Assembly (NCBI RefSeq): GCF_000499385.1
Contig: NW_013652291.1
Location: 1 to 64,000, forward strand
Direction of reading: 5' to 3'
Source of the DNA: Eimeria necatrix
Lineage: Eukaryota > Apicomplexa > Conoidasida > Eucoccidiorida > Eimeriidae
DNA: 64,000 nt
A program made the position numbers and the translations under genes. The notes under the pieces were generated by a model, which saw nothing but the letters and a program-made list of their open reading frames with translations, searched no databases and had not been told where the DNA came from. Of the stretch, positions 21,401 to 34,900 are shown piece after piece. Numbering within the stretch: position 1 is the first letter of the stretch; each line of letters opens with the position of its first letter.

Positions 21401-23780
21401 GCAAAGGCGCGGCTTAAGAAGCTTTTGTCATTCGCATTGTCGTTGTTCTCTTCTTCAGGTGTATCCGTAGTTTCCCTCGGCTGCTTTTGCTGCTCTTGGC
21501 CGCTTCCGGCACTGCTGCTGCAGTTGCTGCTATTGCTGCCACTGTTTCCCTCGGCCTCTGCGGCTGCAGGGGGAGGCTCCGCTTTCTGTTGCTGCTCTGG
21601 CTGCAGCTGTTCCTGCCGTCCTTTTTGCTTGTCTCCCGCCTGCTGCGCCTTGTTGGCCTTGAGTTTCGCCTTTGCCTCGCAAGCGCGTTGGCGCTGTGCT
21701 TGCCGCTCGAAGGCGGTGAGGGCTAAGTCGAGGGACTCAGAATCGAACACCGCAGGCATCAGGAAAAGCAGCAAATTGCGCAGCTCTCCAGTTCGATTCT
21801 GAATAGGTGAGCTGCTCAAAAAGACAACAAAACATAGCATATCAACGAAGTCAAACGCAGTGGCAAGTGTCCACAGAGTCCTACGTGGTTACGCCGTGGC
21901 CGTTTTCGACTGCTTCCGGCATGTTACAAAACTGTGGAAGCTACCCACTGTGCAGCATGCCCCATTACACTTACCCTGTAAGCAGAATGCGCCTTTCACA
22001 GCGAGCCATTTTGTTGATGTTCTTATAAACCTGAGAATCTTTGTTCTTTAGCGCGTGGGCCTCGTCTACGACAAGATAAGCGAACGGCCTTAGCTGGCGC
22101 AGATACTGAACATCCCATTTGTTTGAAAGCGAATTGACAGAGGCCACCAACATCCGAAACGGCGTTGAACCCTGCAAGCTGTCTATACACTCCAGGGCAA
22201 TGTTGCGCCGCTCAGACTGTTTCCCCGCATACTTCACGACTCGACCAGCCAAGTGAGGGGCCCAAGTTTCCAGCTCTCGCACCCAATTGTCCACGAGAGA
22301 CGCAGGCGCAGCGATGAGAGTTGGGGTGGACAAGAGACCGCTGGAATACGCGTAGTTGAAAAACACACAAGTCTGCGCGGTCTTGCCCTGAAAACGCAAC
22401 AGCCCTAGGAGCAGCAGCAGCATGCATAAAGCCCTTACGAACCAGCTATACGCAGCACTCCACTAGGCCAATCCGTCTCATCTGTTCTACAATATAGCGG
22501 CCTTACATATATCTTTCAATTTCAGGCATCTTGTATGGAAAAAATGCCACGAGTGCCAAGTGGTGTAACGTTCTAATGCTGTCATTTCAAGTGGCCTGTA
22601 CTGTGCCTAGCGAAGGCATCGAGTATACTCTTTAGCTGTGGCAGTATACAAAGAAAGTCTACCCCTATGGCTACACTGGATCCGGCGTTCGAGCTTGCGC
22701 GAGCGCGTAGGGCCTGTCGAAGGGTCTGGAGCTGCTTACAAGTCCCATCTCATCTGCAAGAATGCCGTTTCTGTTGGCCTTGTGCATGGAGACTAGCCAG
22801 TGGACTCCGCATTTCTGGTAGTCTTTGAGGCGTTCCCAGACCTCCTCGCAGTGCTGCTGCAGGGCCTTGGGAATGCCCAGAGACGTGCGGCAGTGGCAGC
22901 GGCCCTCCCCTATTTGCTGGCGGACTTGAGTTTTGCCCTCCTCCGTGGGGCCCCCCAGCTCTTCAACCAACAAGTCGGTCATGGCCTCCGACTCCTGCAG
23001 ACACAACTGCAGCGCGTCGAGCGACTCCTCGTCGCTGTCTGAAGGCTCGCCTTCACTGGTGCTGCTGCTGCTGTTCTTCGTGCTGCGGCAGGCACTCCGT
23101 CCGCCCTTAGAAAGGCGCCCTTCGCCAGCAGCAGCAGCACTGGGCTGCTGCGCTGCAGCAGATGACTCGCCGTCGCTGCTGGTGGCCCCACACGCAGCAA
23201 CTCCCCCCTTCAGCAATTTGCGCTTCTTGGAGAGAGTTTCCCCGGGCTCCTGTGCTGAAGCAGCTGAAGATGAACTCCTTTTGCTCGCACTGCTGCCCGA
23301 CTTGCTGCTGCTCTTGCTGCTGCTGCTCTTGCTCCCGCTGCTGCCGTGACTCGGGCGACTCCGGCTCGCCCCGCTCTGCTTGCCCCCGCTGCTGCTCCCA
23401 AAGGAAAGCCAGCCCGAGCGGCCGCCCCCTCTGTCATGCAGGGAAGTTCCGCGCGGGGGGGGCGTTGCTGGCTCAGCAGCATCATCTGCAGCAGCAGCAG
23501 CAGCAGCAGCAGCTGGCCGGCCATCGGCGCGCGGGGCCTCTGCTGCAGAGGAGGGCGCAGGGTCTGAAGGCGCAGAGTCCTTCGCTGCAGGGGCAGAGGA
23601 CGCTGCCGCCTCCTTCGCGTCCCTCACAGCAGCAGGAGTGGCAGACTCCGTTGCTGCTGCTTCCCCCTCTCTCTGTGCATCTTCTGGCGAGCGACTGTGG
23701 GGGGGTTTGGAGAGCGATGAGCTGTTGTCTGATGTCTGCCCGTAGGCAAAGCGCTGCCAGTCTATACACTCCACCGGCAT
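18470..23780 (-). CDS. SNF2-family chromatin-remodelling ATPase, Fun30/SMARCAD1-like
   Basis: ATP-dependent nucleosome remodeller in the nucleus. Ten exons join in phase to 1,063 residues: 23780-22740, 22387-21975, 21811-21024, 20722-20619, 20360-20166, 19996-19908, 19760-19478, 19095-18976, 18731-18657, 18553-18470. The first 240 residues are Ser/Ala/Pro/Glu low complexity, probably disordered. The motor follows: [12 protein letters not shown], then ADEMGL joined to GKT across the first intron (motifs I), [10 protein letters not shown] (II), LLTGSPIQN (III), [42 protein letters not shown] (V) and [11 protein letters not shown] (VI). Exon 3 carries an insert of about 110 Gln/Ser/Glu-rich residues between motif III and the FILRR element. 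Closest motif spelling is to Fun30/SMARCAD1, including the short [10 protein letters not shown] join. No CUE or other reader domain seen. The start is the first in-frame ATG; the frame stays open further upstream behind a possible acceptor at 23850, so an extra 5' exon is possible. The exon 5 to 6 border uses weak sites. Confidence 0.9.
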
Positions 23781-23873
23781 CTCCTGGTTGCATGCACTCC
23801 GACCCAAGTAGCAGCAGTCCGCCAGATGTTTGCTGCGTGGCCAAGCGACTGACCCCCAGTCAGCAAAGGACAA

Positions 23874-26800
23874 ACACCGGCCCCCAGCTACACGGAATGC
23901 CCTCCAACAGTCTCAGCTCCAGGAAGGAGTGGATAGCATCAGGGACGACCAAAAACAAAAGAAGCAACGCAATACTACCACCCACTATTCGTGCAACCTC
24001 CAAAGTGCAGGGAGAACGCCTCAGAAGCAGAGGGGGCGGTTAGGTGGCGGCAGCGTCAAGGTGGGCTGTGACTGCATATGGTGGGCGACTTTACTTCATT
24101 TGTGGCGCCTTTGCGGAAGAACAAAACATATTTCCAAAACAAAAGCGAGCTGTCTGTTTTTGGCAAAACTTGTGCCCTACAGATATTGCTGCAATGCTGC
24201 TGCCACCGTAACAAATCCAGACGAAGAATTCAGGGAGAGCCGCTGAGTTATCCCTGAGGCAGCGGGGAGCTGAGAGAGCCACTCAAAAGGGATACATCGA
24301 ACGGTATAAAAAGAAAAAAGACAACAGGAGAAGCAGTGGGTTTCTTATTGTGAACTACAGCGCTGTTGCCGCCCTAGAGGTGGGGAAGTAGAGGCCGTTC
24401 CAGTGTAGGAAGTGGAAGGCCTGGAAAGGGCTAAAGGCGCCTGAAGACGGCCTTCACTGTTCGCTAGAGCCTAGTGCCTTTGTCCTGTAGGAAGACATGT
24501 TGCAGCAAATGCAAAGAGGTGAAGCAGGGGTCAGTCAAGTGGGGCCCCAGGGGCTGGGGCCACCTCCACTGCACAGGGGACTTGAGCTTTTTGCACGAAA
24601 TGTTCCTCTAGAGAGACACCCGAACACTTATTTTAATGGTACTGTGTATGTTGATTTGCTTATTTACGTACGGAGGTGCGCCCAGGCGCTCTGCTTACGC
24701 TCTGTGGAGCTATGCGCAATCATCCCATGCCACTCTTGTTGCGGTGCACATACAGTCACTGGGGGAAGTGCTGCTTTGATTTCACATTGTTTCACGTACA
24801 TTGAGCCTTAAGACATGTTTTCTCATGATCATCTGTTCAGATTTCACCATCACGTTCCTGGCGGTGGTAATGCTCGTGCTCCCTGGCACCTCAGGGCGCA
24901 GAAAGTTATGGCGCCGCTTTCACGGGTTAGTGAGCTGTGGAGCTGTGAAGTGGCCGCAGTGTATGAAGTAGTAGGGGCTTTTAGCACTGTAGTCGTGTCG
25001 TCGTCTTGTGGGAGAGGCTAAGGTATTGCCAAAAAAACAGCAAATGTGGCGCTGGCGAAGCAGGACGGGTTACGTATGAAACTGTTGTTTGCTGGTTTTG
25101 CTTCTGAGTATCTGTTGTGCCGTATATTTTTGTGTGCCCTGTGCCGCTGCGCGTTTCTCCTTTTGGGGGAAAGAAATAGCTGAAGGGATCCTAGGAAGGA
25201 AGTACAAACGATGCTTTTGGAGGAGTACCAACTGCTGCAAAAGTGTGCTGGTTGCCGAAATTGCCTCTGCTTCTGACGTTAAGACAGCGCTTGGAAGTGT
25301 GGGGATTTCGAAAAGCAGCAACAAATGATATTGTCGATGCGGTATTAGCTTCTAGAACATGCTGGTATCCAAGTTTACCGCCATTTTGTCGGCATGAAAA
25401 GCGCCAGGAAGTTCCAGGCGCCAGAAACGACTTTATTTGCTTCATGTTCTTACCACATGTGACGTTTCTGTGGTTGTCAAGAAGTGCATGCTGGAGATTA
25501 CTGCACGTGTTTAATCGACATCTGCTGGAGAATATTACATGGCAGGCTATTCTTGCACAGCGTTCTCATGCATTCTTTCAAGTAATTATTTCAAAATAGT
25601 ATCTTATGTTGAACAAGCACTGGCTGTTATTCCATACACGCGCTGGTGCAAGGAAGTGATTTGTTTCTCGCCTTTTCCGATGGCAGTCCGATGGCAGCCA
25701 ATCTGCTTTTTAGTGTGCTTGGCGTAAGGGGAGAGGTAGCAAAAGACAAACCGGAGAATAAACAGGTTTGGGGGATGTGAGAGAGCCACGAGTTGGGCAG
25801 AGTGGGCGAATTTTCGTACTAGGATCTTTACTTGAAGCGCAACACACACACCCGCGGTGCAGTATCTGTAACTGCATTATTAACCTCGCGGTTGAAGGCA
25901 CTCAACCCTCAATTGCGGGGCTACCGTATACATCTATTCCCTTAACGGGTTGTACAGAACAGCGAATCTGACGAGTCCTGCACAATGCGCAATAATTTTG
26001 GTGGGTGGCTGTCGGTTCTTTGCCATCTGGTCGTTACCAGTTATAGCTTGGAGCTTGAGAAGCCGCTAAATTACGGCTGACTGCCAACGAGATCCTGTGT
26101 GGCGCAGAAGCTACGCTGGTGCTTCAATAGATGTGTGTACCTCGTTGCTTGCTGTGCCTTGCAGTCATACGTTTTGGTCTAAAATGCTCAGAGCGCTCGA
26201 GGATGTGCAGAAGGGCCAAAGAGATAACTGTGCGCCTTTGACAGGAGCAGCGCCCGTTCCCCTCTTTTCGTTAATCTATACCTGCTTGGCCTTTTGGTCA
26301 TCTCAGCGCTGGCGGCACACGGACGCACAACTGCGAAGGCCCGCAAAAAGGGCAACTTGCAATGCCAGTGTAGGTTGCGTGTCCTCTTAATCAAAAGCTT
26401 CAGTGGGCCTCTGTCTAGCCCGTAAGGACAGGACAATAAGCGTGCATTTTCTGCAGCAAATTAGTTTTTACGGAAGGTGACGCGGCAGACTAGGAAAGAA
26501 AGACGCAAAAGCGACGGGGTATGAACTTTTGTACCAATATACCAAACTGACGGGACGACTGTGAAAAGTTAGGTAGTCAGAAATGTAGGAACATCCCCTG
26601 ACACAGTATGCAACGAGCAGAAAGCTACTGTCGTTTTTCTCCTTGCAAGTGCTCAACAAGCACTTCCTTCCTGTTGCAAATGTGATAAGCTCCGTCTGAA
26701 GACGGCGTTTCCCCAATGGTGCAGCTTGCGAGTTGTTCGCTCCCGGGTGCCAAGAAACCACAACTGAAGTGCTCTGTTTAGAGGGCACAACAATGCGAGT

Positions 26801-27479
26801 TTGTGCACAGCACATTCACATGACTTACGCAGCAAACGCAGTTTGTTTCTTCCAGGTCTCTTGTCATTGTTCTTAGGTTTATGTTTAGGTAAAGCTCAGG
26901 ACTTTCCCCTCGCGCAGTTCTGTGGCTCCTCATGCAGCTCCAACGAGAAATTTATGCGAAAATCCCAAATACACTAATCGTCCGGGTTTGACGACTCAAA
27001 ATCTAGCGACTCCAGCATAGCATTCCACCATCGCAACGACTAACAAACCAAAAGTGTGCGCAATTAGTGACGCAGCGTTTCCGCAACGCAGCAGTGGATC
27101 TATGTGCGCTGAACAGGCATGGCCGAAAACCACACACGCGTCCACCGCTATGGCGCTCCAGTCCATTTTAGCAGAGAAGTTATTGGAACTAGCCGAATAC
27201 ATTTCGTAACGATACTCGGAGACTCGAAAAAAGAAGCAAAGCGTTGCAGCTGCCTTTGCGCGCCTGATATGCAGCAATGCACTTTGTAAACGGCTCAAGG
27301 CACGCGATTTCGTAATTGTTCAGTGAGTGCCAAAATACTTAAGGCTCCAACTACTGGAGGACAAAAACATGCCTTTGTTTATCTCATCTTTTGAAAGTGG
27401 CTCCGCACAAGTGCTCACTCCTGTCTAGAAAGCTGCAATTCTTCAGTTTCTAGAGCAAAAGCTAGTCCACTGCTCTGGC
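23874..27479. other. Long gene-poor stretch
   Basis: About 3.6 kb in which no frame shows family motifs, signal peptide plus splice chain, or repeats. The first few hundred bases may hold a 5' exon or the promoter of the SNF2 gene. Single-exon frames near 25.2-25.6 kb and 26.1-26.8 kb exist but their reading gives no recognisable protein. Genes with very short exons could be missed. Confidence 0.35.
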
Positions 27480-28881
27480 CTACATGGCAAACCGGAGAGA
27501 CCGGCGGGGGCTCTCATGTGGCCTGGCGGCGTCAGCATCATCACGGTCGTGAGCTGCTTTGCCAGATGTCCGTGAATGGTGCTTGTGTGTATGGGTAGAG
27601 GAGCCGCCATAAACACCCCGCACCCACCGTCCTACGCCACCCCAGCCTTTAGACTTGCTACGATGCCTCCTGCTGCCCATACTCCGCTCGCCCGCTTCGG
27701 TCTCTTCGTGCCCTTTGTACCTGCTGCGGGGGGGAGTTTCATTCTCCTTAGTAACATCAGTCGATACTGGAATCGCTGTTGTCTGAGAAGGACGGCCGTG
27801 GCATACAGTGCTGCAAAAACGTCGCACAACTTCGCGCTACTAAATGAGTATTAGCCTAAAACGCCTTATCCCTGTGTAAGGTGGCTTAGTACGTGGCTAT
27901 CCCAGCAAAAAGAATTCATAGCGTTTCGTGCCGTTTTTCGGCCGTCTTTAGTCTTATTTTGGCGCTTGCGTAACCCCTTTTACCTTCTGCGGTTCTTTTC
28001 AGTCGGGTCTACGGATGGCCCATAATTCGGAGAATCCTGCTGTTTTGCCAAATGCTCAGCACCCGCAAGGCAGCTGCCGTCAGCGTCGAGCATTACAAGG
28101 AAGTCACTGACTCTGTCAAGCATATCCTCTCCGTCCTACAACGCTCCAAACAAGATCCAACCTGTTGCCTTAGGTGCCACAGCAGACCCACAGCTCATTA
28201 CTCACGGGCCTACTCTTGCGGTGGTTCGTACTCAGAACGGTTTCGACAGTTACCTCCAGAGTAATCTCATTTTCGGAGACATACTGTCGAAGACAGTCGA
28301 GATCTGCTTCGAGCACTTCTAACTCATCTCGTTCGTAGCAGTGGCCTCCATATCCCCACTCAACCAACAGCAAACACCACGCCTAAGCAAAGCAACGCCG
28401 CAACTACTCCTTATGCATCATTGACTATGTATGTATATGATTAAACACACATAATCACTGATGCGAAAGAACTGGACACAAGCACCCTATGATGAAGCTA
28501 CTGCTACGGGATCGTTTAACGCACCTCCACAAGACTGCGTATTACAGCAGACGCAAGCTCATCTTGCCATTCCAAAGGAGCTGCGCAGAAGAAAGCCTCA
28601 ACTGTCTGAAAAGAAGCAAAGAAACGTGTGGGAAGGATGGAAAAACTCGACGCCAGAAGCAGTCACCCACATCTGGACACGCTGTCAACTAGTCATGAGT
28701 CATCATGCAGACGCACATTTGGAAAGGCCTGTAGCAGCCGCGAAAGAGTCATCCCAGAAAACGCATCTTCTCCAGCGTACATGTTCCCGAATATGTCTCC
28801 CTGCAGCTCGTAATATACCAGATGGGCCGCTGCCAGGCTGAAGAAGACCGCACAATTAAGACACAGCCATAACAACATCAT
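27480..28881 (-). CDS. Secreted or ER-luminal protein of unknown function with basic His/Arg/Ser tail
   Basis: Five exons assembled from splice sites and phase: 28881-28717, 28605-28525, 28358-28254, 28135-27984, 27810-27480, giving 277 residues; each junction keeps frame. The N-terminus is a signal peptide or anchor (MMLLWLCLNCAVFFSLAAA). The middle is acidic and mostly helical (exon 3 is rich in Glu, Leu and Asp). The last exon changes to a strongly basic region with SRRHRSKSKG and a Gly/Trp stretch, then THTHKHHSR, ending RRSLRFAM. Four or five Cys lie in the first 110 residues. The donor of exon 1 is gtgcgt, as is that of exon 2. The gene follows the 2,426-residue protein on the same strand with only about 100 bases between them. 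I do not recognise the family. Confidence 0.6.
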
Positions 28882-28982
28882 ACGCAACAGAACTCCAAAC
28901 AACAAGACAGAACACCAGCAGTTGCTAGAGAGCAGGCCGCACCCCTGTTTATGTGTGTTGTCTCCTTTCATATTACTTCATC

Positions 28983-31900
28983 TTAGAGGACAGTGGCAAC
29001 AGACCTGCAGAGCTCTTTGGCAGTTTCTTGGAATTTTTGAGTAACAGCTTCAATGGCATTGTCAACAGCAGCATTAACCTCCTTGAATTCTTCCAGCTGT
29101 AGCAGTTGCAGCGGATCACGCGAGGAAGTCTGGGTTACGCCGTTGATTCCTGCGTTGTCGCCTCGGCCTTGTAGCTTTCGCAGATGCTGCACAACCTCAA
29201 CATCTCGAGGGCAGCGGCTGACGATTCTCTTCTTCGCTTCGTTAACCAGCTTCTCACGCAATCCCGGCAGACGCTGGAGGTAGAGCTCCACGATGTGAAG
29301 TCGGACTAGCCAGCGTTGCAGACCGCTGGTTGGCCTCTGGCCTGCTGTGAGCGCAGCTTTCTGTCGCGCTGCTTCCCAGTCTGTCAAGGTGTCAACTGCA
29401 GCTAAAAGCTGAGTCACAGTTGGGCAAAGCCTATCTAAACCCTGTATAAAAGGACGGAGACCCGCGAAAGCGCCCCCCGCTGCATCTGCATCGCTCCGCG
29501 CTTGCCCTCCTCGCGTGATCGAAGATTCCCTGCTATCGTTCTGTCCAAAAAGAAGACGGAAAACAGATCGACTACGGCCCTTATCGTCTTCTGTGGGGCG
29601 TCCAGTGGTGCCCTTAGGCGGCTGGTGGGCAGAAGTCCCTTGGTGGTCCGTGCTGTCACCGCTGTTGTCATCTGATACCAAAAACAAGACCGCCAGAAAG
29701 AGACACAAAAGTCACTCAGCGTCTTCGAACATCTTACAATTACAGCAGTCTAAGATACACTGTCTGGAGCGGCGTTTCTGCGCTCGTGAGTGAAGACTCC
29801 AAAAAAGTGACGGTAGGTGCACATGAGCAGTAACAAAAGCCTCACCTTCCACGCCTGAAAGATACGCAGAACCAGCACGGGACAAACCCTGTTGAGGGTT
29901 GCCGTCCTCCCAACCACCAACGAGTTGCGTCATTCGACCTTTCCAACTGCAAATACACTCAAATGCAACAACACCAGTCACTACAACTTTGCTGCTGAAG
30001 GCATTAATTTCCTCTGTCTTATCGAGAGGCTTTCTCTTAGGAACTATTTGACGGCAAAATATAGTGTGGTATAGAGACGCGCGCACTAGCGTAACAAACG
30101 GACGCAACAACTGTGAAGAAGATATTTGGTGTCCTGCGAGAAAGAGACTATAAAATGCAGCCCTTGACAAAAGTGCCCATCAGAAGTACCCTTTAGACTT
30201 CCTGCGGTGCTTCCTGCTGCGTTCCTCGGATGTCCGCTGTAGCGCTAAAAAGTGAACAACGAGAGGACATTCAGCGAACGCCGCTTTGCGTCCACGGATG
30301 TCAACTAAACTCATAAAGCAGGACTGCTGCAGTTGTCTCAGGGCCAGAAGAGGGAGCATGGGACGGCCGCCCCACGCCCCTGGCCCCTCGTTTTGCGAGA
30401 TGCATGGGTCAGTGAGACTGCGGCAAAGGGAGGCGAACAGCTCAGAGAGGAACTGCAGCAGACGAGGGATAAGCCTGCGAAAACAAGGTGACCAGCACAT
30501 CAAAGCAGTAAATGCGACGGTAGTCACCGACTCGGCAGGAAAATACAATGCATCGAACACATTCAAAAGTAGAGGCACAGCGCTGATGGAAAGATAGGGC
30601 GCTATGTCCACCTGCTTCAAGCAGTCCAAGTACGAAAAAATGCCAAGATGAAGGCATAATCATTCACACATTCACAGAGAATGCATACGAAATACATTCA
30701 GGCACTGGGAGGGGAAAAATGGGACGCCAGCAGACCAACGAAGTGGTAAAAAGGAGTCGAGTGCGGCTTCCACCACTCCGTAGATGCAGCACCACCCGTC
30801 TATGGCATTTTCGCTGTAGACAGAATGGGGAGGGTTGGCAGGCAAAAAGACGTCTCTGAGGAATGCCTGAGACAGGATATCTGTCAGATCGCTAAGATGG
30901 AGGGAAAATGAGGCAAAAAAACGTGGGGCCAAAGCTGAAACGAGACCCCTCTGCGAAGCCTCCTTGTCTGAGGGAAAGGTGACGCAGAGAACTCCTCCAT
31001 AGCACAGCTGCACCAGAACGCACAACAAGATTGGGACAAAGACAAGCTTCCTTCATCGTCTCCCCAGCGCAGGCGGCTGATGAATGCATTTGTTCTGTTC
31101 CCGATCAATGTCCTACACTTTTTTTGTATACCTCGTCTGCAAGACGTTCGAAAGCAGAGAGGGCAGCCAGTACGTCGCGGCCTCCCTTGGCTGGAAGTCC
31201 CCTCCTTTCTGGGTTTTGAGCAGCTCTTTCGGCACAGCGAGAAACAAGAGAGATGACACTGAGCAGCACCGATTTAGCTGCCGCGAGGACAAGCAGTGCA
31301 TGCTCCCCACGAAGAGGCAGCAGGGGGGAGAAGATGAAAGAATAGAGAAGAAGTTCGGAGTGTATATGGCTGAGGAAACGGTCGATGCCTTTTGCCAAGG
31401 CACTGAGGACTTCATCCTCCTCCGCTTCCTCTTCTGCACCTGAAGTAGCACGCTCCCCCGCTCCTGCCTCCTGCTCCTCCGCAGCGTTCATGTCTCTGGT
31501 AGCTGCGTCGCGAAACGCTCCCTTCTCTTCGTTAGCAATCTGGACTAAACGCAACATGTGCCGGCCCAAAAGTCGACCCGCGGCCGCGGAAAGCGACCGG
31601 TAGACGAAACAGCGCAACATGTCATGCAGTGCCGTGGGCCCCTGCACCAGCCGGTGCAGCATCCACACCCATGAATTATCGGCTGCGACTTCATTCACCT
31701 CTCTATCAGGAGCCGCTTCCCGATCCTGTGCTTGAGTGCTAGCCTCGTGCAGGCCAGCTCCATTGTCAACTGCGCGCTGCAAGACATCCCGTGTCCGCCG
31801 AACCCACTCCTCAGGCACCTCGCTGCAGATACCACAGGACCTCCCTCCTGCCGTCTGGCCTCTCCCTCCAACAGTAATCTCTCGATGCTGCTGCTGCTGC

Positions 31901-34900
31901 GCCTGTGGCAACACTAAAAGCCGCTGCACCACGCTACGCCACAATGCCAGGGCAAGATGCAGGCCCTGTGGCTCGAAGTGTCTCCTGTAGTCCTGCAGCT
32001 GCTGCTGCAGCTGAAGCAAGAAATCTGATCCCAGCAACTGAAGGGCGGCGATTTCCTGCTGCTGAAGCTCCACACGAGACGGCAGCAAGGCCGAGAGACC
32101 GTAACAACATGAGGCCCATTGACTTTTGCGCAGAGCTGAGGTCGGGAAGGCACACGCACACGCAGCGAAAACAATACTGAGGCAAACACTAGATCCCACA
32201 TAACACGAACCAGCAACGTGTTTAAAAGCAGCGAGAAAATAGATAAGCATGCTAGTAGCTGCAGAACCACTAAATGTCTGCTACAGCTGTTCAGCTTGTC
32301 CTACCTAGTGGCTCCCTTACTAGCTAAAAGTCTGCATTTCCACTGAATGTCTGTTACAACTGTCCAGCCTGTCCTCCTACTAAAAGTCATGGCTTCCTGC
32401 GAGCTATTTCAGGTGTTTTAAGATTCTGTACAGTTGTTCTTTGCCCTACCGCGGTGTTGCTCTCCTCTTCCCCTATTGCTGCTGTTCCTGGCGACCCACC
32501 AGTCCGCGCCAAGCCACAGGCGGTTCGTTAAGAAACCCGAAAAAGTAGGTATAGGCTGAGCAGACAGGGCCCCTTCTTTCTCGGTGCCTTCTTCATCCCT
32601 CTCTAAAAGTGAAGAGCGCAGAGATAGCAAAAGCCGCTCCCCCCGCACACGAGACAACTCCATTAGATCCAATCCACTCGAGACGGATTCGATCCCTGCT
32701 GCTGCAGACGGTTTGCCATCTGTGCCCTTGTCCGGCTTCCGCAACACAACCGTGTACCCCGTTGCGCTGCCAGCTACCCGAGCCCCAGACCGGGGCGACA
32801 TTGGCGCTATGCTGTTGCCCCCAGAAGCTGAAACGGAATCACCTGGGAAACCTTCTGCATGCACAGCCGCAGCAGCGACAGGTGCATCGATAGCTGCAGA
32901 CGTTTCTAGTTCCCGATCGTCTGTTTCCTGGACGTTTCCAAAAACCCATCCCACTTCATCTGCTATCTCATCAATGCCCGCCGATGGCTTCTTAAGGAAA
33001 GTTCCGAAGTCGCTCAATAGCTCTAGGGCTGTAGATACAACCTCAACACGAGCAGGCTGCACGATGCTCTGGGTGACAGACATCAACTGCTGTATCAGTC
33101 GCTGCTGCTGCTGCTGCTCTGCAGTGAGACTACAGTCAGGTCGGTTGGGAGATGTATGAGCCGAGGATTGAGCTACTTCGTGCTTTTGGACCGTCAAATC
33201 TGTCAACTCAGCCGAACCATCTGGTAGCGGCGTCAAATGCTGCTGCTGCTGCTGTTGTTGCACCTCATGGGAGCTCAGAGAGGAGTTGCTGCTGGTCGCC
33301 CATACGCAGGCCGCAACGAGAAGAGATACGGAGTCAAGAGATATTCCTGGGAAACCGCTGCCTGCCCTTGTTGCCTTCAGAAGCAGCACTGCAGGGTTAC
33401 TGGTACTGGCATGCTCATCTGCAGATGGGCAAGTGGGGTCAGTCCCAACTTGAGCCGCGTGAGCCACCAGCAGCAGCCCCTGCACCAGCGCGGGAGCGTC
33501 TAGCTGCAGGCCGTTAGTGCTGGTGCTGTCTGCGCAGCAGCGAGACAACAGCAGCAGTAAAGAAAGCAGCAAAGGAACGTCCATGCACCAGTATGCGCAA
33601 AGCTGAACTTCTCTCGGAAGGCACAAGAGCTGTCGCTGCTCGGCCCCGTCAAGCATGCGGGTAGCCGCAGTTGCAGCACCCGTAGCAGCTGCACCACCCT
33701 CTAAAGTGCGCAGCGTCCTCCGTCGCAACGCCTTCAGCGTGGGTCTCCGGAAAGCAGACCGCAGAGCTCCCTGCAAGGGACCCGCTGGCTCTCCCTGCTG
33801 AGTCGAAGCCCCTCTCCCCTTCCCCGCCGTCTCTACGTCCGACCCCCAGACGCCGCTGGCTGCAGTCGACAGCACACACCACACCACAATGAACCACCCC
33901 ACTTCACGCTCATAAAGGCTCTCGTACCACAGCCGCCCTGAACGGGAGTCCTGGGAAGACAAGAATAAAAATCTAGGGCGGTTACAATCTTGCTGCGGTA
34001 AGCTTGCGAATATGGACTGACTGCTAAAGGCCCCAAACTACTTCGACTCACCGTCTGAATCTTCTGTCGTTTCCCCGCAATCACTACGGGGATCAGGCAC
34101 CTCCAAAAGATTCCTAACAGGTTTCAGACTCTGCTGCCGCCTCGGCTGCTGAGGAGATGCTTGTATGCCCCCGTTTGAAACGGTGAAATCTACGGTAGAG
34201 AGCCGCTTCAGAGTGGGGTTGTTGTTGCTTCTAGCTGCGAGTGTACACCGCAGAGCTGAATCTAGAGACGCTGCCTGAGACATGCTGTGCTCCAGCAGCT
34301 GCAGGATCTGTAGCCCTCCCCTGTCTCGATGCTCCGTCCGCACCTCCCAAGTGAGGGGGGACTCAGCTTCTCCCGTTCCTGCGGAGGCCGCAGAGTAGTC
34401 AGTGACGAGTATAGAGACCTCCTCTATTCCAACAGAGGCTTCTTCATCGCCCCAAAGCTGCCGCCGGTGCAGTTGCTGCAGAGCAAATATGTATGCAAAT
34501 ATGTGGTAGAAGCAGCACAGCAGGCGTAGGGGCAGCAACTGCAGCTGCGCTGCTGCGGCAATCGCAGCAGCAGTTTCCTCTTTAGAGTAAAGGAGGAAGG
34601 CGGGGGCATGAGGAGAAGTCTGAGGGTCTGAGGTCTCCCCTTGGCAGAGCAACAAAGAGCGCAGGAAATACAAAAAGGCCTCTTCATCGCTTCGACTCTT
34701 TTCTCGGGCGTACAACTGCTGGACTTGCACGGGACGCCATGGAGACCCGAGTGACGGGTACACTACATCACAGCCAGAAAGCCCCTCTTCGCCCTCTAAT
34801 CCCGCAGCAGCGGCTGCTGCTGCTGGCGCTCGCCCTCCTCCCTGAGGCAACAAGAACTTTAAAAGACGGATACAACGGGTTAGGGCGGCGGCGTAAAGAA

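Noticed and set aside
21257..21802. Plus-strand frame of 181 codons opposite the SNF2 insert
   Set aside because: Leu/Ser-rich antisense of the Gln/Glu-rich SNF2 exon.
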